DNA of 64,000 nt from MH13 sp040219355 (GCA_040219355.1 JAVJSN010000006.1:30929-94928); one strand, 5' to 3'; counted from the first letter of the stretch, positions 51,279 to 60,239 are shown. Translations and numbers: made by a program. The notes: generated by a model not told the origin, from the sequence alone.

Positions 51279-51791
51279 TCAAGCTGGTGGATGAAGCGAA
51301 GAAGCCTGCGGGTGACGCGTTGTGTCCGCCAACAGCCAGACCATGCGGTCGAGAAACCACATCTTTGCGCCGACGGTGAGCGTCAGCCCGAGCAGAGCCG
51401 GCCAAACTTCCAGCGCCCACAGGCCGTAGACCAACGGTGGCAGGCCAAGGGCTGCGACAACGGAAAGTCCAATGCCCCAGTTGGCGTGGTGGTGGGGTAT
51501 CGGCTCGGTTTTGCGGGCAAGAAACACCCGCTCGCCCAGCACACCTTGAGACATCCAGTTGTCTGTGGATGGAGGCGGTGGAAACGCGCGCGGATTGACG
51601 AATGTCCAGGCGATCAGGGCAATAGTGGGTGCCAAGCACCACCAGCCGATCCAATCCCGAGACCAGATAGCCAGCGCCAGCAGCGGCAAGATTGGGATGC
51701 GCGTCCACCCACTCCATGGGTTGGCGTGGCGCTGCCACGTGGCGTCGCTCATGCCCATGGCTTTTTCGGTGCGCTGAAAGAAGTCAGCCAT
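51279..51791 (-). CDS. DUF6653-like membrane protein
   Basis: A 170-residue protein with four hydrophobic segments and the N-terminal ATWQRHANPWSGWTRIPILP, a motif of a short conserved membrane family (DUF6653). No catalytic motif. It overlaps the 3' end of the ThiF/MoeB gene by 8 nt, hinting at coupled expression. Function unknown. Confidence 0.7.
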   Translation of the reverse strand: MADFFQRTEKAMGMSDATWQRHANPWSGWTRIPILPLLALAIWSRDWIGWWCLAPTIALIAWTFVNPRAFPPPPSTDNWMSQGVLGERVFLARKTEPIPHHHANWGIGLSVVAALGLPPLVYGLWALEVWPALLGLTLTVGAKMWFLDRMVWLLADTTRHPQASSLHPPA

Positions 51792-52530
51792 AGGCGATCT
51801 CATCAAATCGCATGGTGAGGGCGTTCACCAACAGCAGTCGGCCAAACAGCGGCTCACCAGCGCCAGTGATCAGCTTGATCACCTCCATTGCCTGCATGGT
51901 GCCAAGCATGCCTGTCAGCGCACCAATCACGCCAACCTCTGCACAGGTTGGCAAGGACCCTGGAGCTGGTGGACTGGGGAAGAGATCGGTGAAGCGTGGG
52001 TAATGATCGCCACCCGGTTTGCTAAGGTGCGGCGCAATGACTGTCAGTGAGCCATCCCAAACTGAAACGGCACCGGTGACCAGTGGCACGTTGAGTTCCT
52101 GGCATGCAGTGGCAACGTGCGCGCGCGTTTCGAAACTGTCCGACCCGTCGACCACCACATCGGCACATTGAAGCAAGTCATGGGCGTTGCCCGACGACAA
52201 ACGCGCCTGGTGGGTGTGGACTGCGACATGTGGATTGACGTCGTGAAGGGCATCCGCAGCGCTTCGCACCTTCGGATCGCCGACACGGCTGGTGGGATGT
52301 ATCACTTGGCGTTGCAGATTGGACAGTGAGACAGTGTCATCGTCGATGAGTGTCAGCGCCCCGATCCCAGCCGCAGCCAGATAAAGGAGACACGGCGCAC
52401 CAAGGCCACCGACCCCGACCACGGCCACATGGGCAGCTCTGAGTTTCTGCTGACCAGGTCCGCCGACATCTCGGATGACCAGGTGCCTGGCATAGCGCTC
52501 TATCTCCTGTGGCGATAAAGCGCTGCTCAT
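51784..52530 (-). CDS. HesA/MoeB/ThiF-family adenylyltransferase
   Basis: A 248-residue E1-like protein. The nucleotide site is GVGGLGAPCLLYLAAAGIGA (~35-54), followed by LIDDDTVSLSNLQRQVIHPT and the C-terminal PTCAEVGVIGALTGMLGTMQ with the active-site Cys region. It adenylates the C-terminal glycine of a sulfur-carrier protein. Without zinc-binding Cys pairs it is closer to ThiF/MoeB in general than to one of them, and no partner (thiS, moaD) is adjacent. Its ATG overlaps a small repeat-encoded frame upstream (ATGA). Confidence 0.88.
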   Translation of the reverse strand: MSSALSPQEIERYARHLVIRDVGGPGQQKLRAAHVAVVGVGGLGAPCLLYLAAAGIGALTLIDDDTVSLSNLQRQVIHPTSRVGDPKVRSAADALHDVNPHVAVHTHQARLSSGNAHDLLQCADVVVDGSDSFETRAHVATACQELNVPLVTGAVSVWDGSLTVIAPHLSKPGGDHYPRFTDLFPSPPAPGSLPTCAEVGVIGALTGMLGTMQAMEVIKLITGAGEPLFGRLLLVNALTMRFDEIAYG

Positions 52531-52718
52531 TTTTTGACTTCTCTGGCGAATGCCAACCGCGTGCTTCTGGCTCTGGCTGACGCCAGCTGCATGCCCTTTG
52601 CTCTGGCTGACGCCAGATGCATGCCCTTTGCTCTGGCTGACGCCAACCGCGTGCCTCTGACTCCGGCTGACGCCAAGCGCGGGCCGTTCACTTCATCTGA
52701 AGAGAGAGCATTTTCCAT
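52527..52718 (-). CDS. Possible small repeat protein coupled to the ThiF/MoeB gene
   Basis: A 63-residue frame made mostly of a ~10-residue repeat rich in Leu-Ala-Ser-Ala-Arg (e.g. RLASARAKGM). Its ATG has an AGGA box ~6 nt upstream and its stop overlaps the next start as ATGA, which is typical of real coupled genes. Against it: extreme composition, no family, and the opposite strand is open over the same repeats. It may be an incidental frame. Confidence 0.3.
   Translation of the reverse strand: MENALSSDEVNGPRLASAGVRGTRLASARAKGMHLASARAKGMQLASARARSTRLAFAREVKK
52552..52701. repeat. Five tandem 30-bp repeats
   Basis: Units at 52552, 52582, 52612, 52642 and 52672, each starting GCCA and mostly ending CTCTGGCTGAC. 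The middle ones match almost base for base; the fifth is degenerate. There are no spacers. Period 30 keeps both strands open, as in coding repeats. A degenerate half unit may precede the first copy. Confidence 0.9.
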
Positions 52719-52840
52719 TGATTTCCTGTCGTGCTCGCTCCGGCAATTGCCGACCGCTCGTCCACGATTGTCTTAACCCCATGCGGCTTTGACGTCACCT
52801 CATGCTTGCTCATCACGCCCTGCCCGGCTAGATCACCGCG

Positions 52841-53515
52841 ATGTCTACTGTTGATGTCAAAATCTGCGGGTTAAGCGAGCCGCAAACGTTAGAAGCGGCC
52901 CTTGGTGCTGGGGCTGATATGATCGGCTTTGTGAATTTCCAGAAGAGCCCGCGCCACGCCGAGCTATCGATGATGGAAGCGCTCGCCAAACAAGCGCGCG
53001 GGCGCGCGCAGATTGTCATCCTGACAGTCAACGCCACCGATGCTCATTTTGACACGCTCAATGAGGTGGTGAAGCCCGACTGGTGGCAGTTGCACGGCAC
53101 TGAAGATGCTGATCGCATTAAGGCGGTGCAAAACCAGTTTGGCCTCCCGGTCATAAAGGCACTTGGTGTCGGTTCCGCCGAGGATGTGACCCAAGCCAAT
53201 GCCTTGGTCGGGATTCCCGATAGGCTGCTACTGGATGCCAAACCGCCAAAAGATGCTACACGCCCGGGAGGGTTGGGGGCTGTGTTTGACTGGTCGCTTC
53301 TCGATACGCTTGACCGCTCGCAGCCCTTCATGCTTTCCGGAGGCCTTACCCCTTCCAATGTGGGTGCAGCTATTGTTGCAACTGGTGCACCAAGCGTTGA
53401 CGTTTCCTCAGGGGTCGAAAGCGCGCCTGGCCTCAAAGATGCCGCGCTGATTGAACAGTTTGTTGCTGCCGCCAAAGCAGCGTCTGAAGATGCCAACACA
53501 AGGATTAGCGCATGA
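52841..53515 (+). CDS. trpF: Phosphoribosylanthranilate isomerase
   Basis: A 224-residue TrpF: VDVKICGLSEPQTLEAALGA with the catalytic Cys, GADMIGFVNFQKSPRH, LLLDAKPP with the catalytic Asp and PFMLSGGLTPSNVGAAI. It converts phosphoribosylanthranilate to CdRP in tryptophan synthesis. First gene of trpF-trpB-(arsC-like)-trpA; trpB starts within its stop (ATGA). Confidence 0.95.
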   Translation: MSTVDVKICGLSEPQTLEAALGAGADMIGFVNFQKSPRHAELSMMEALAKQARGRAQIVILTVNATDAHFDTLNEVVKPDWWQLHGTEDADRIKAVQNQFGLPVIKALGVGSAEDVTQANALVGIPDRLLLDAKPPKDATRPGGLGAVFDWSLLDTLDRSQPFMLSGGLTPSNVGAAIVATGAPSVDVSSGVESAPGLKDAALIEQFVAAAKAASEDANTRISA

Positions 53516-54750
53516 ACACCCCTGCTGCGCAGCCCAATTCTTTCCGCACAGGTCCGAACGAGGCTGGCCATTTTGGGCTTTTCGGCGGACGCTTTGTGGC
53601 CGAAACACTGATGCCACTGATCCTGGACTTGGAAAAAGCCTATGAGGACGCCAAGGCCGACCCAACCTTTCAGGCTGAACTTGATGGCCTCAATGCCACC
53701 TATGCCGGTCGCCCATCGCCGCTCTATTTCGCAGAGCGACTGACCGAGGAGCTTGGCGGTGCCAAAATCTATTTCAAGCGCGATGAGCTCAATCACACCG
53801 GCAGCCACAAGATCAACAATTGCCTGGGGCAAATTTTGCTCGCCCGCCGCATGGGCAAGACCCGCATCATCGCCGAAACGGGTGCCGGGCAACACGGTGT
53901 TGCCACCGCTACGGTATGCGCCCGCTTTGGCCTTAAGGCCGTCATCTATATGGGAGCCACAGACGTTGAACGGCAGGCGCCGAACGTCTTCCGCATGAAG
54001 CTTCTGGGCGCCGAGGTTATTCCGGTTACCGCCGGTGCCGGTACGTTGAAAGATGCGATGAACGAGGCTTTGCGCGATTGGGTCGCGACGGTGGATGAGA
54101 CCTACTATCTGATCGGCACGGCTGCCGGTCCCCACCCCTACCCGATGCTGGTGCGTGATTTCCAATCGGTGATCGGTAAGGAAACGCGCGGCCAAATGTT
54201 GGAAGTGGAAGGCCGCCTGCCGGACATGGCGGTGGCGTGCGTGGGCGGTGGGTCGAACGCCATTGGTCTGTTTCACCCGTTCTTAGACGATGCTGATGTG
54301 CACCTGATTGGCGTTGAAGCCGGTGGCCACGGCATTGAGGTTGAAAACGGCCACGCCGCATCTCTGTCCGGTGGCAAACCCGGTGTTTTGCACGGCAACC
54401 GCACCTTCCTGTTGCAAGACGATGACGGGCAGATTCTCGAAGGTCACTCCATTTCAGCAGGCCTCGACTACCCCGGTATCGGGCCAGAGCATTCTTGGCT
54501 GAAAGATGTTGGCCGGGTTGAGTATGTGCCTGTGACCGACACCGAAGCGTTGGAGGCCTTCAAGCTGCTGTCACGCACCGAAGGCATTTTGCCAGCGCTG
54601 GAGCCCGCCCATGCGCTTGCCCATGTGGCGAAGATCGCGCCGAAGATGGCCAAAGACCAGATTTTGGTCATGAACCTTTGCGGGCGCGGCGACAAAGACG
54701 TGCACACGGTCGCACAGGCGCTGGAAGCCCAGGACACGGCACGCCAGTGA
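53512..54750 (+). CDS. trpB: Tryptophan synthase beta chain
   Basis: A 412-residue TrpB. NHTGSHKINNCLGQILLARR holds the PLP lysine, AETGAGQHGVATATVCARFG and the phosphate loop VGGGSNAIGLFHPF follow. It condenses indole and serine to tryptophan. It overlaps trpF and the arsC-like gene by 4 nt each, so the block is translated as a unit. Confidence 0.96.
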   Translation: MNTPAAQPNSFRTGPNEAGHFGLFGGRFVAETLMPLILDLEKAYEDAKADPTFQAELDGLNATYAGRPSPLYFAERLTEELGGAKIYFKRDELNHTGSHKINNCLGQILLARRMGKTRIIAETGAGQHGVATATVCARFGLKAVIYMGATDVERQAPNVFRMKLLGAEVIPVTAGAGTLKDAMNEALRDWVATVDETYYLIGTAAGPHPYPMLVRDFQSVIGKETRGQMLEVEGRLPDMAVACVGGGSNAIGLFHPFLDDADVHLIGVEAGGHGIEVENGHAASLSGGKPGVLHGNRTFLLQDDDGQILEGHSISAGLDYPGIGPEHSWLKDVGRVEYVPVTDTEALEAFKLLSRTEGILPALEPAHALAHVAKIAPKMAKDQILVMNLCGRGDKDVHTVAQALEAQDTARQ

Positions 54751-55163
54751 GTATCACCATCTATCACAATCCAAATTGCGGCACGTCGCGCAACACGCTT
54801 GAGATGATCCGCGCGTCGGGTGAAGAGCCGCAGGTTATTGAGTATCTCAAAAACCCACCAGGACGAGACAAGCTGGTTGAGCTGATCAAGGCGACTGGAC
54901 TGTCTGTGCGCGAAGTTCTGCGCAAAAAAGGCACGCCCTACGAAGAACTTGGCCTTGATGACGCGGATCTTACGGACGACCAGCTTATCGACGCGATGGT
55001 AGAGCATCCGATCCTGATGAATCGACCCATTGTCGTTTCGCCGCTTGGGACGGTGCTTTCACGCCCATCGGAAAAGGTGCTTGAGGTATTGCCCGGTGCC
55101 ACAAAAATTCAAGATTTCACCAAGGAAGACGGTGAAAAAGTTGCCCCGAAAGGCACTGCATGA
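54747..55163 (+). CDS. arsC: ArsC/Spx-family protein inside the trp operon
   Basis: A 138-residue ArsC-fold protein. YHNPNCGTSRNTLEMIRASG holds the catalytic Cys (HNPxCGTSRN), as in glutaredoxin-linked arsenate reductases, and NRPIVVSPLGTVLSRPSEKV has the arginine of the phosphate/arsenate site. GTG start (54747) overlaps the trpB stop (GTGA), and its own stop overlaps trpA (ATGA). Function in arsenate reduction is plausible; a role in tryptophan metabolism is not known. Confidence 0.88.
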   Translation: MSITIYHNPNCGTSRNTLEMIRASGEEPQVIEYLKNPPGRDKLVELIKATGLSVREVLRKKGTPYEELGLDDADLTDDQLIDAMVEHPILMNRPIVVSPLGTVLSRPSEKVLEVLPGATKIQDFTKEDGEKVAPKGTA

Positions 55164-55993
55164 CAACGCGTATCGAAACCCGGTTTGCGGCCCTTAAAGA
55201 AGAAGGCCGCCCCGCTCTCATGACCTATGTGATGGGGGGGGATCCGGACATGGAAACCTCGCTGGGGATCATGAAGGCACTCGCCATGTGGGGTGCCGAC
55301 CTGATTGAGCTCGGCATGCCGTTCTCTGATCCCATGGCCGATGGCCCAGCCATTCAGGCGGCTGCGCGGCGCTCGCTGCAAGGCGGCCAAACCTTGGCGA
55401 AGACACTGAAGCTGGTCGAGCAGTTTCGCGAAACCGATCAGGAAACACCGATCATCCTGATGGGTTATTACAACCCGATTTACATTTATGGCGTGGATGC
55501 ATTTTTGGCCGAAGCCTTGCGCGTCGGCGTCGATGGCTTAATCGTGGTCGACCTGCCGCCGGAAACCGACGATGAGCTGTGCCTACCAGCACTGAAAGCT
55601 GGCTTGAATTTTGTGCGGCTTGCCACCCCGACGACCGACGATAAGCGTCTGCCAAAGGTTCTGGGCAATACATCTGGCTTCGTCTATTACGTCGCGATCA
55701 AAGGCATCACTGGCACCGCAAGCGCCAACCCAACGCAGGTTGGCGAGGCTGTCGCACGCATCAAAAGGCATACCGATTTGCCGGTTGCTGTGGGCTTTGG
55801 CATCAAAACGCCTGACGATGCCGCAGCTATCGGCGCGGTTGCTGACGGCGTTGTTGTCGGGTCGGCTTTGGTGGATGCAATTGCCAACAGCCTTGATGAG
55901 GATGGCAAGGCTACCGATATGACGATAAAAGCGATTACGGAAATGACCGCGCAACTTGCTGGTGGGGTGCGCCGCGCAGCCAAAGCTGGCTAG
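55160..55993 (+). CDS. trpA: Tryptophan synthase alpha chain
   Basis: A 277-residue TrpA: catalytic Glu in DLIELGMPFSDPMADGPAIQ near 52, Asp in GVDGLIVVDLPPE near 130, and GTASANPTQVGEAVARIKRH. It cleaves indoleglycerol phosphate to indole. Immediately after the arsC-like gene and before accD (39-nt gap). Confidence 0.95.
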   Translation: MTTRIETRFAALKEEGRPALMTYVMGGDPDMETSLGIMKALAMWGADLIELGMPFSDPMADGPAIQAAARRSLQGGQTLAKTLKLVEQFRETDQETPIILMGYYNPIYIYGVDAFLAEALRVGVDGLIVVDLPPETDDELCLPALKAGLNFVRLATPTTDDKRLPKVLGNTSGFVYYVAIKGITGTASANPTQVGEAVARIKRHTDLPVAVGFGIKTPDDAAAIGAVADGVVVGSALVDAIANSLDEDGKATDMTIKAITEMTAQLAGGVRRAAKAG

Positions 55994-56032
55994 CGCAGGC
56001 AACAACCCTCCACTCTTAGGAGATATCTCCCC

Positions 56033-57016
56033 GTGAACTGGATCGACAATGTTGTGCGGCCAAAAATCCGCACCCTTTTTTCTTCTTCCAGCCAAACGCC
56101 AGACAATCTTTGGATCAAGTGTCCAGAGACGGGTGAAATGGTGTTTCATCGTGATCTGGAAAACAATGATTGGGTGGTGCCAAGCTCTGGCCACCATATG
56201 CGCATGCCGGTGCGCAAGCGTCTGGAACGGCTGTTCGATGAATCGCAGTTTGAGCTGATTGAGACACCCGACGTGGTGGCCGATCCGCTGAAATTCCGTG
56301 ATGAGCGCAAGTACACCGACCGCATTCGCGATGCGCGCGGCAAGACAAATGAACAGGATGCGTTCCTGGTCGCTGCTGGAACCATTCACGCGCAGCCGGT
56401 TGTGGTTGCGGCTCAAAACTTTGCCTTTATGGGCGGCTCGCTGGGCATGGCGGCTGGTGAGGCGTTTATCAAAGCGGCAAAGATTGCTGTGGACCGTGGA
56501 CGCCCGCTGATCCTGTTTGCCGCCTCAGGTGGTGCGCGTATGCAGGAAGGCATTCTGTCGCTCATGCAACTGCCGCGCACAACAGTTGCGGTACAGCGCG
56601 TCAAGGAATCCGGCCTGCCGTACATCGTGGTGCTGACCAACCCGACCACCGGGGGTGTGACAGCATCCTACGCGATGCTGGGTGACATCCACATTGCCGA
56701 GCCGGGCGCGCTTATCGGTTTTGCTGGCCCGCGCGTGATTGAACAGACGATCCGTGAGAAACTGCCCGAAGGGTTCCAGCGCTCAGAGTATCTGCTGGAG
56801 CATGGCATGCTGGATATGGTCGTCAGACGCCAAGACATGCGCGACACGCTCGCGCGCCTGGTCGATCTTTTCATGAATCCAGTCTCGTTGCCCGCACTGA
56901 CTGCACCCCAGGGAACCGGTGAAGAGGCTGGCGAGGGTGCCGAAACGGGCGGTTCGCGCGAGGAGAGGACAGCAAAGACCGAGCCTAGCATCAAAAGCGA
57001 AACGCAACCTGCATGA
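56033..57016 (+). CDS. accD: Acetyl-CoA carboxylase carboxyltransferase beta subunit
   Basis: A 327-residue AccD with GTG start after a TAGGAGA box. Carboxyltransferase signature regions AQNFAFMGGSLGMAAGEAFI, AASGGARMQEGILSLMQLPR and NPTTGGVTASYAMLGDIHIA are clear. In the N-terminal zinc-ribbon region only one Cys (Cys30, WIKCPETGEM) is seen of the four found in E. coli, a trait of the alphaproteobacterial type. The ~45-residue acidic C-terminal tail is extra. Coupled to folC (ATGA). Confidence 0.94.
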   Translation: MNWIDNVVRPKIRTLFSSSSQTPDNLWIKCPETGEMVFHRDLENNDWVVPSSGHHMRMPVRKRLERLFDESQFELIETPDVVADPLKFRDERKYTDRIRDARGKTNEQDAFLVAAGTIHAQPVVVAAQNFAFMGGSLGMAAGEAFIKAAKIAVDRGRPLILFAASGGARMQEGILSLMQLPRTTVAVQRVKESGLPYIVVLTNPTTGGVTASYAMLGDIHIAEPGALIGFAGPRVIEQTIREKLPEGFQRSEYLLEHGMLDMVVRRQDMRDTLARLVDLFMNPVSLPALTAPQGTGEEAGEGAETGGSREERTAKTEPSIKSETQPA

Positions 57017-58368
57017 ACGATCCGCTGTTGCCCAACACGGGCGGGCAGGTATCAACCGAAAAGGTTGATGTGCTCGACCTGCTGCATCGTTTCACCACGC
57101 TGCACCCACGCGCATGGGATCTTGGTCTGGAACGGCTTGCCCGTCTGCTGAACGATCTCGGCAACCCACATTTGCGCCTGCCACCGGTGGTGCACGTTGC
57201 CGGAACCAACGGCAAAGGTTCCACGATCGCCTTCATGCGGGCCATGCTGGAAGCTGATGCGCGCAGCGCCCACGTCTACACCTCGCCACATCTGGTGCGT
57301 TTCAATGAGCGCATCCGCATCGGTGCCCCCGGCGATGGGCAGTTTGTGTCTGATGCAGCCCTCACAGAAACGCTTTTGCACTGCGAGCGCGTGAACGCTG
57401 GGCAGGCAATCACGTTCTTTGAAGCGACAACAGCCGCTGCCATGATGTTGTTCGCGCAAAATCCCGCCGATGCCACACTGTTGGAAGTTGGGCTGGGCGG
57501 ACGGCTGGACGCAACCAATGTGGTAGAAACGCCGCACCTGTGCGCCATCACGCCGATCTCAATGGACCATATGAGCTTTCTTGGCGACACTCTGGAAAAG
57601 ATCGCCGGTGAAAAGGCTGGCATCCTCAAGCGGAATGTGACCGCTGTTATCGGACCGCAGGAACCAGCGGCACTGGACGTGATCCGCGCAGTTGCCAACC
57701 GCGTTGGCGCACCGCTTGTCGTGCACGGCCAGGATTACATGGCCTATGAAGAGCATGGACGTCTGGTCTACCAGGATGCCTTTGGCCTTCTTGATTTGCC
57801 GCTTCCGCGGCTTCCTGGTCGCCACCAGATTGCCAATGCAGGCCTTGCGATTGCCTGCATGCGGCACAGCCAATTCGATCTTCCAGATCAAGCACTCGAA
57901 GCGGGTATGAGCACGGTCACTTGGCCTGGACGCCTGCAAAAGCTCACAGGCACTTTGGCTGCACTCGCACCATCCTGCGATGTTTGGCTGGATGGCGGGC
58001 ACAATGCCGGTGGTGGACAGGCGCTGGCCGAAGCCATGGCGGATCTGGAAGAGCGTGTGCCACGCCCCCTTTATATGGTCTCCGGCATGCTGCGCACCAA
58101 AGATGCCACCAGTTTCTTTGAGCCCTTTGCCGGCCTCGCCCGACAGGTGATCGCCATACCGATTCCAGGGCACGAGAACAGCTATGACACGGTGAGCCTA
58201 GCCTCATCGGCCGCAGAAGGCGGGACATTTGCTTCGGTGTCGCCAAGTCTAGAAGATGCCCTGCAAGAGATTGAAATGGCGGCAGGTGAACCCGCGCGCA
58301 TTCTTATTTGTGGCTCGCTCTATCTGGCGGGGTACTCGCTCAAGGCTGATGGGTCCGAGCCGGTTTAA
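57013..58368 (+). CDS. folC: Bifunctional folylpolyglutamate/dihydrofolate synthase
   Basis: A 451-residue Mur-ligase-fold enzyme. VVHVAGTNGKGSTIAFMRAM is the P-loop, SPHLVRFNERIRIG and ATLLEVGLGGRLDATNVV follow, and CDVWLDGGHNAGGGQALAEA is in the C-terminal domain. It adds glutamate to dihydropteroate and folates. Last gene of the trp-acc-fol run. Confidence 0.95.
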   Translation: MNDPLLPNTGGQVSTEKVDVLDLLHRFTTLHPRAWDLGLERLARLLNDLGNPHLRLPPVVHVAGTNGKGSTIAFMRAMLEADARSAHVYTSPHLVRFNERIRIGAPGDGQFVSDAALTETLLHCERVNAGQAITFFEATTAAAMMLFAQNPADATLLEVGLGGRLDATNVVETPHLCAITPISMDHMSFLGDTLEKIAGEKAGILKRNVTAVIGPQEPAALDVIRAVANRVGAPLVVHGQDYMAYEEHGRLVYQDAFGLLDLPLPRLPGRHQIANAGLAIACMRHSQFDLPDQALEAGMSTVTWPGRLQKLTGTLAALAPSCDVWLDGGHNAGGGQALAEAMADLEERVPRPLYMVSGMLRTKDATSFFEPFAGLARQVIAIPIPGHENSYDTVSLASSAAEGGTFASVSPSLEDALQEIEMAAGEPARILICGSLYLAGYSLKADGSEPV

Positions 58369-58390
58369 AGCCAGACTCATCGTTGCCGTC

Positions 58391-58413
58391 ATCCCTATGC
58401 TTGCCACAGGGAT
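58391..58413. repeat. REP-like extragenic palindrome
   Basis: ATCCCT and AGGGAT arms around an 11-nt core GCTTGCC type, followed by CCATTTC, between convergent folC and queG. The pattern GTCATCCC...CTTG...GGGATCCA matches a palindrome family common in alphaproteobacterial genomes; related to the element at 40879-40909. Confidence 0.45.
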
Positions 58414-58525
58414 CCATTTCAGCGAGCTTCCAGCACTTTGTTGATGCGGATCATTCCTCGGAATCGTTCCCGCCTCACACGCTCGCGCGGTGGGCGAGGA
58501 CGTCAACTAAGGTATGGCTCCGTCT

Positions 58526-59572
58526 TTACGTCAACTCACCCAACGCCCATGACGCGGCATCGCGTACAACGTCAGACGGATCATTGAGCAGACTTTCCAC
58601 CTTAGGAACCAAGGAAGCATCTTCACTGTTGCCGGCGGCGATCAGACAATTGCGCACGAAACGATCACGGCCGATACGCTTGATCGGTGAGCCCGAGAAC
58701 AGCGCACGGAACGCGGTATCATCAAGCGCCAGTAGATCAGCAAGCCTAGGGGCGTTCAGATCATCGCGCGCCTTCAGCTTCGCCTCGCGCGCCGTATCGG
58801 CGAACTTGTTCCATGGGCAGACCGCCAAGCAATCATCGCAACCGTAAATGCGGTTGCCCATGGCTTTGCGAAACTCAGTTGGTATCGGGCCTTTGTGCTC
58901 AATGGTGAGGTAGGAGATGCAACGGCGCGCATCGAGCTGATAAGGATCTGGAAAAGCATCCGTCGGGCAAACATCCAGGCACCGCGTGCAGGACCCGCAA
59001 TGGTCACTTTCAGCATCATTATCAGGCAAGTCGAGCGTGGTAAAAATTGCGCCCAGAAAGAGCCATGACCCGTGCTCGCGCGAGACCAGATTGGTGTGTT
59101 TGCCCTGCCATCCAAGACCAGCAGCCTGTGCCAATGGTTTTTCCATCACCGGCGCGGTATCGACGAAAACCTTCACCCCACCGCCAAGCTTGGAGACGAT
59201 TTTCGAGGCAAGCGTTTTCAGCCGTCCTTTGATGATGTCGTGATAGTCGCGGTTGCGCGCATAGACCGAAATCGTGCCGACATCTCCCCGACCAAGCGTT
59301 TCCATCGGATCCGTCGCTGGCGCGTAAGATAGGCCTAGCATGATGATGGCCCGCGCCTCTGGCCAAAGCGTGCGTGGATGGCCGCGCCGATCAAGCGTTT
59401 CTTCCATCCATCCCATTGTGCCGTGACGCCCAAGCGCAACGAACCGCTCCAACCGCGGGCGCAAATCGTCCATCCTCTCAGCATGCGTGATCGCGCAGCT
59501 ATCAAAGCCTACGTCACGAGCCGCAGAGTGGATAAAGGCAGACTGCTTCTGATTAGAAGTCCGGGTCGTCAT
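58526..59572 (-). CDS. queG: Epoxyqueuosine reductase
   Basis: A 348-residue QueG. The iron-sulfur site is CGSCTRCLDVCPTDAFPDPY with a second cluster CDDCLAVCPWNKFA, and the N-terminal cobalamin-binding region has the usual RNRDYHD and AGLGWQGKHTNL. It reduces epoxyqueuosine in tRNA to queuosine and needs B12, whose transporter (cbiM) is regulated elsewhere in this window. Its start overlaps the GST gene by 20 nt. Confidence 0.95.
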   Translation of the reverse strand: MTTRTSNQKQSAFIHSAARDVGFDSCAITHAERMDDLRPRLERFVALGRHGTMGWMEETLDRRGHPRTLWPEARAIIMLGLSYAPATDPMETLGRGDVGTISVYARNRDYHDIIKGRLKTLASKIVSKLGGGVKVFVDTAPVMEKPLAQAAGLGWQGKHTNLVSREHGSWLFLGAIFTTLDLPDNDAESDHCGSCTRCLDVCPTDAFPDPYQLDARRCISYLTIEHKGPIPTEFRKAMGNRIYGCDDCLAVCPWNKFADTAREAKLKARDDLNAPRLADLLALDDTAFRALFSGSPIKRIGRDRFVRNCLIAAGNSEDASLVPKVESLLNDPSDVVRDAASWALGELT

Positions 59573-60239
59573 AATGCGCCGGTGGTATCACACCGCTGAT
59601 ACGCTCTTCCAGAAGCGGCGCGAAGGAAGGACGTGACTTCACACGCGCGTACCAAAGCTTAGCAACCGCACGGTTGGCCCAGTTCACCTCTCCAAGATAA
59701 TCCAGCGAGGAAAGCGCCGCGGCAAAGGCCAAGTCAGCCAATGTCATGCGTTCGCCTGCCAACCAATCGCGGGTGGCCAACACATGATCGACGTAATCCA
59801 AATGCCAATCGAGATTGTTGCGGGCAATGCGCATCGCGCTGGTATCTGGTGGCCCACCGCCGAGATTGGCTGGGATGCCGCGCTTTTGGGCTTTTTCATG
59901 CACCAGAACGGCCGTCACATCACTCTCCATCAGCACCAGTGCCCAATCCATCAGACGGCGCACCTCGGCGCGCGCTGCAATGTCAGCTGGCATGTGGGGG
60001 ACACCACGATCTTCACGCGCTTCGGTCAGATAGCCAATGATTGGGTTGGCACCGATGACCACCAAATCATCATCGGTTTTCAGCACTGGCACGGATGCGG
60101 CAGGGTTGAGCGTCAAAAACTCTCGCCGACGCTCCCACACCTTTTCGAGTTCCAGATGCACCGCTTGTCCAAACTCTGCCAACACAAGGCGAACGAAGCG
60201 TGAGGAAGCATCAAGCGGCAAATGGTAAAGCGTGGTCAT
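59553..60239 (-). CDS. Glutathione S-transferase-family protein
   Basis: A 228-residue GST fold. N-terminal thioredoxin-like part TTLYHLPLDASSRFVRLVLA and AASVPVLKTDDDLVVIGANP (the cis-Pro), then the helical C-terminal domain with WLAGERMTLADLAFAAALSS. Detoxification or other thiol transfer; substrate unknown. Upstream partner of queG in the same direction. Confidence 0.88.
   Translation of the reverse strand: MTTLYHLPLDASSRFVRLVLAEFGQAVHLELEKVWERRREFLTLNPAASVPVLKTDDDLVVIGANPIIGYLTEAREDRGVPHMPADIAARAEVRRLMDWALVLMESDVTAVLVHEKAQKRGIPANLGGGPPDTSAMRIARNNLDWHLDYVDHVLATRDWLAGERMTLADLAFAAALSSLDYLGEVNWANRAVAKLWYARVKSRPSFAPLLEERISGVIPPAHYDDPDF

Noticed and set aside
52552..52701. CRISPR array
   Set aside because: Repeats are directly adjacent with no spacers, and no cas gene is near.
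52534..52776. 80-aa plus-strand repeat frame
   Set aside because: No ribosome-binding site of note and not followed by a coupled gene; the minus-strand frame is the better but still weak candidate.
53044..54276. 410-aa minus-strand frame
   Set aside because: Antisense to trpF and trpB; both are certain genes.
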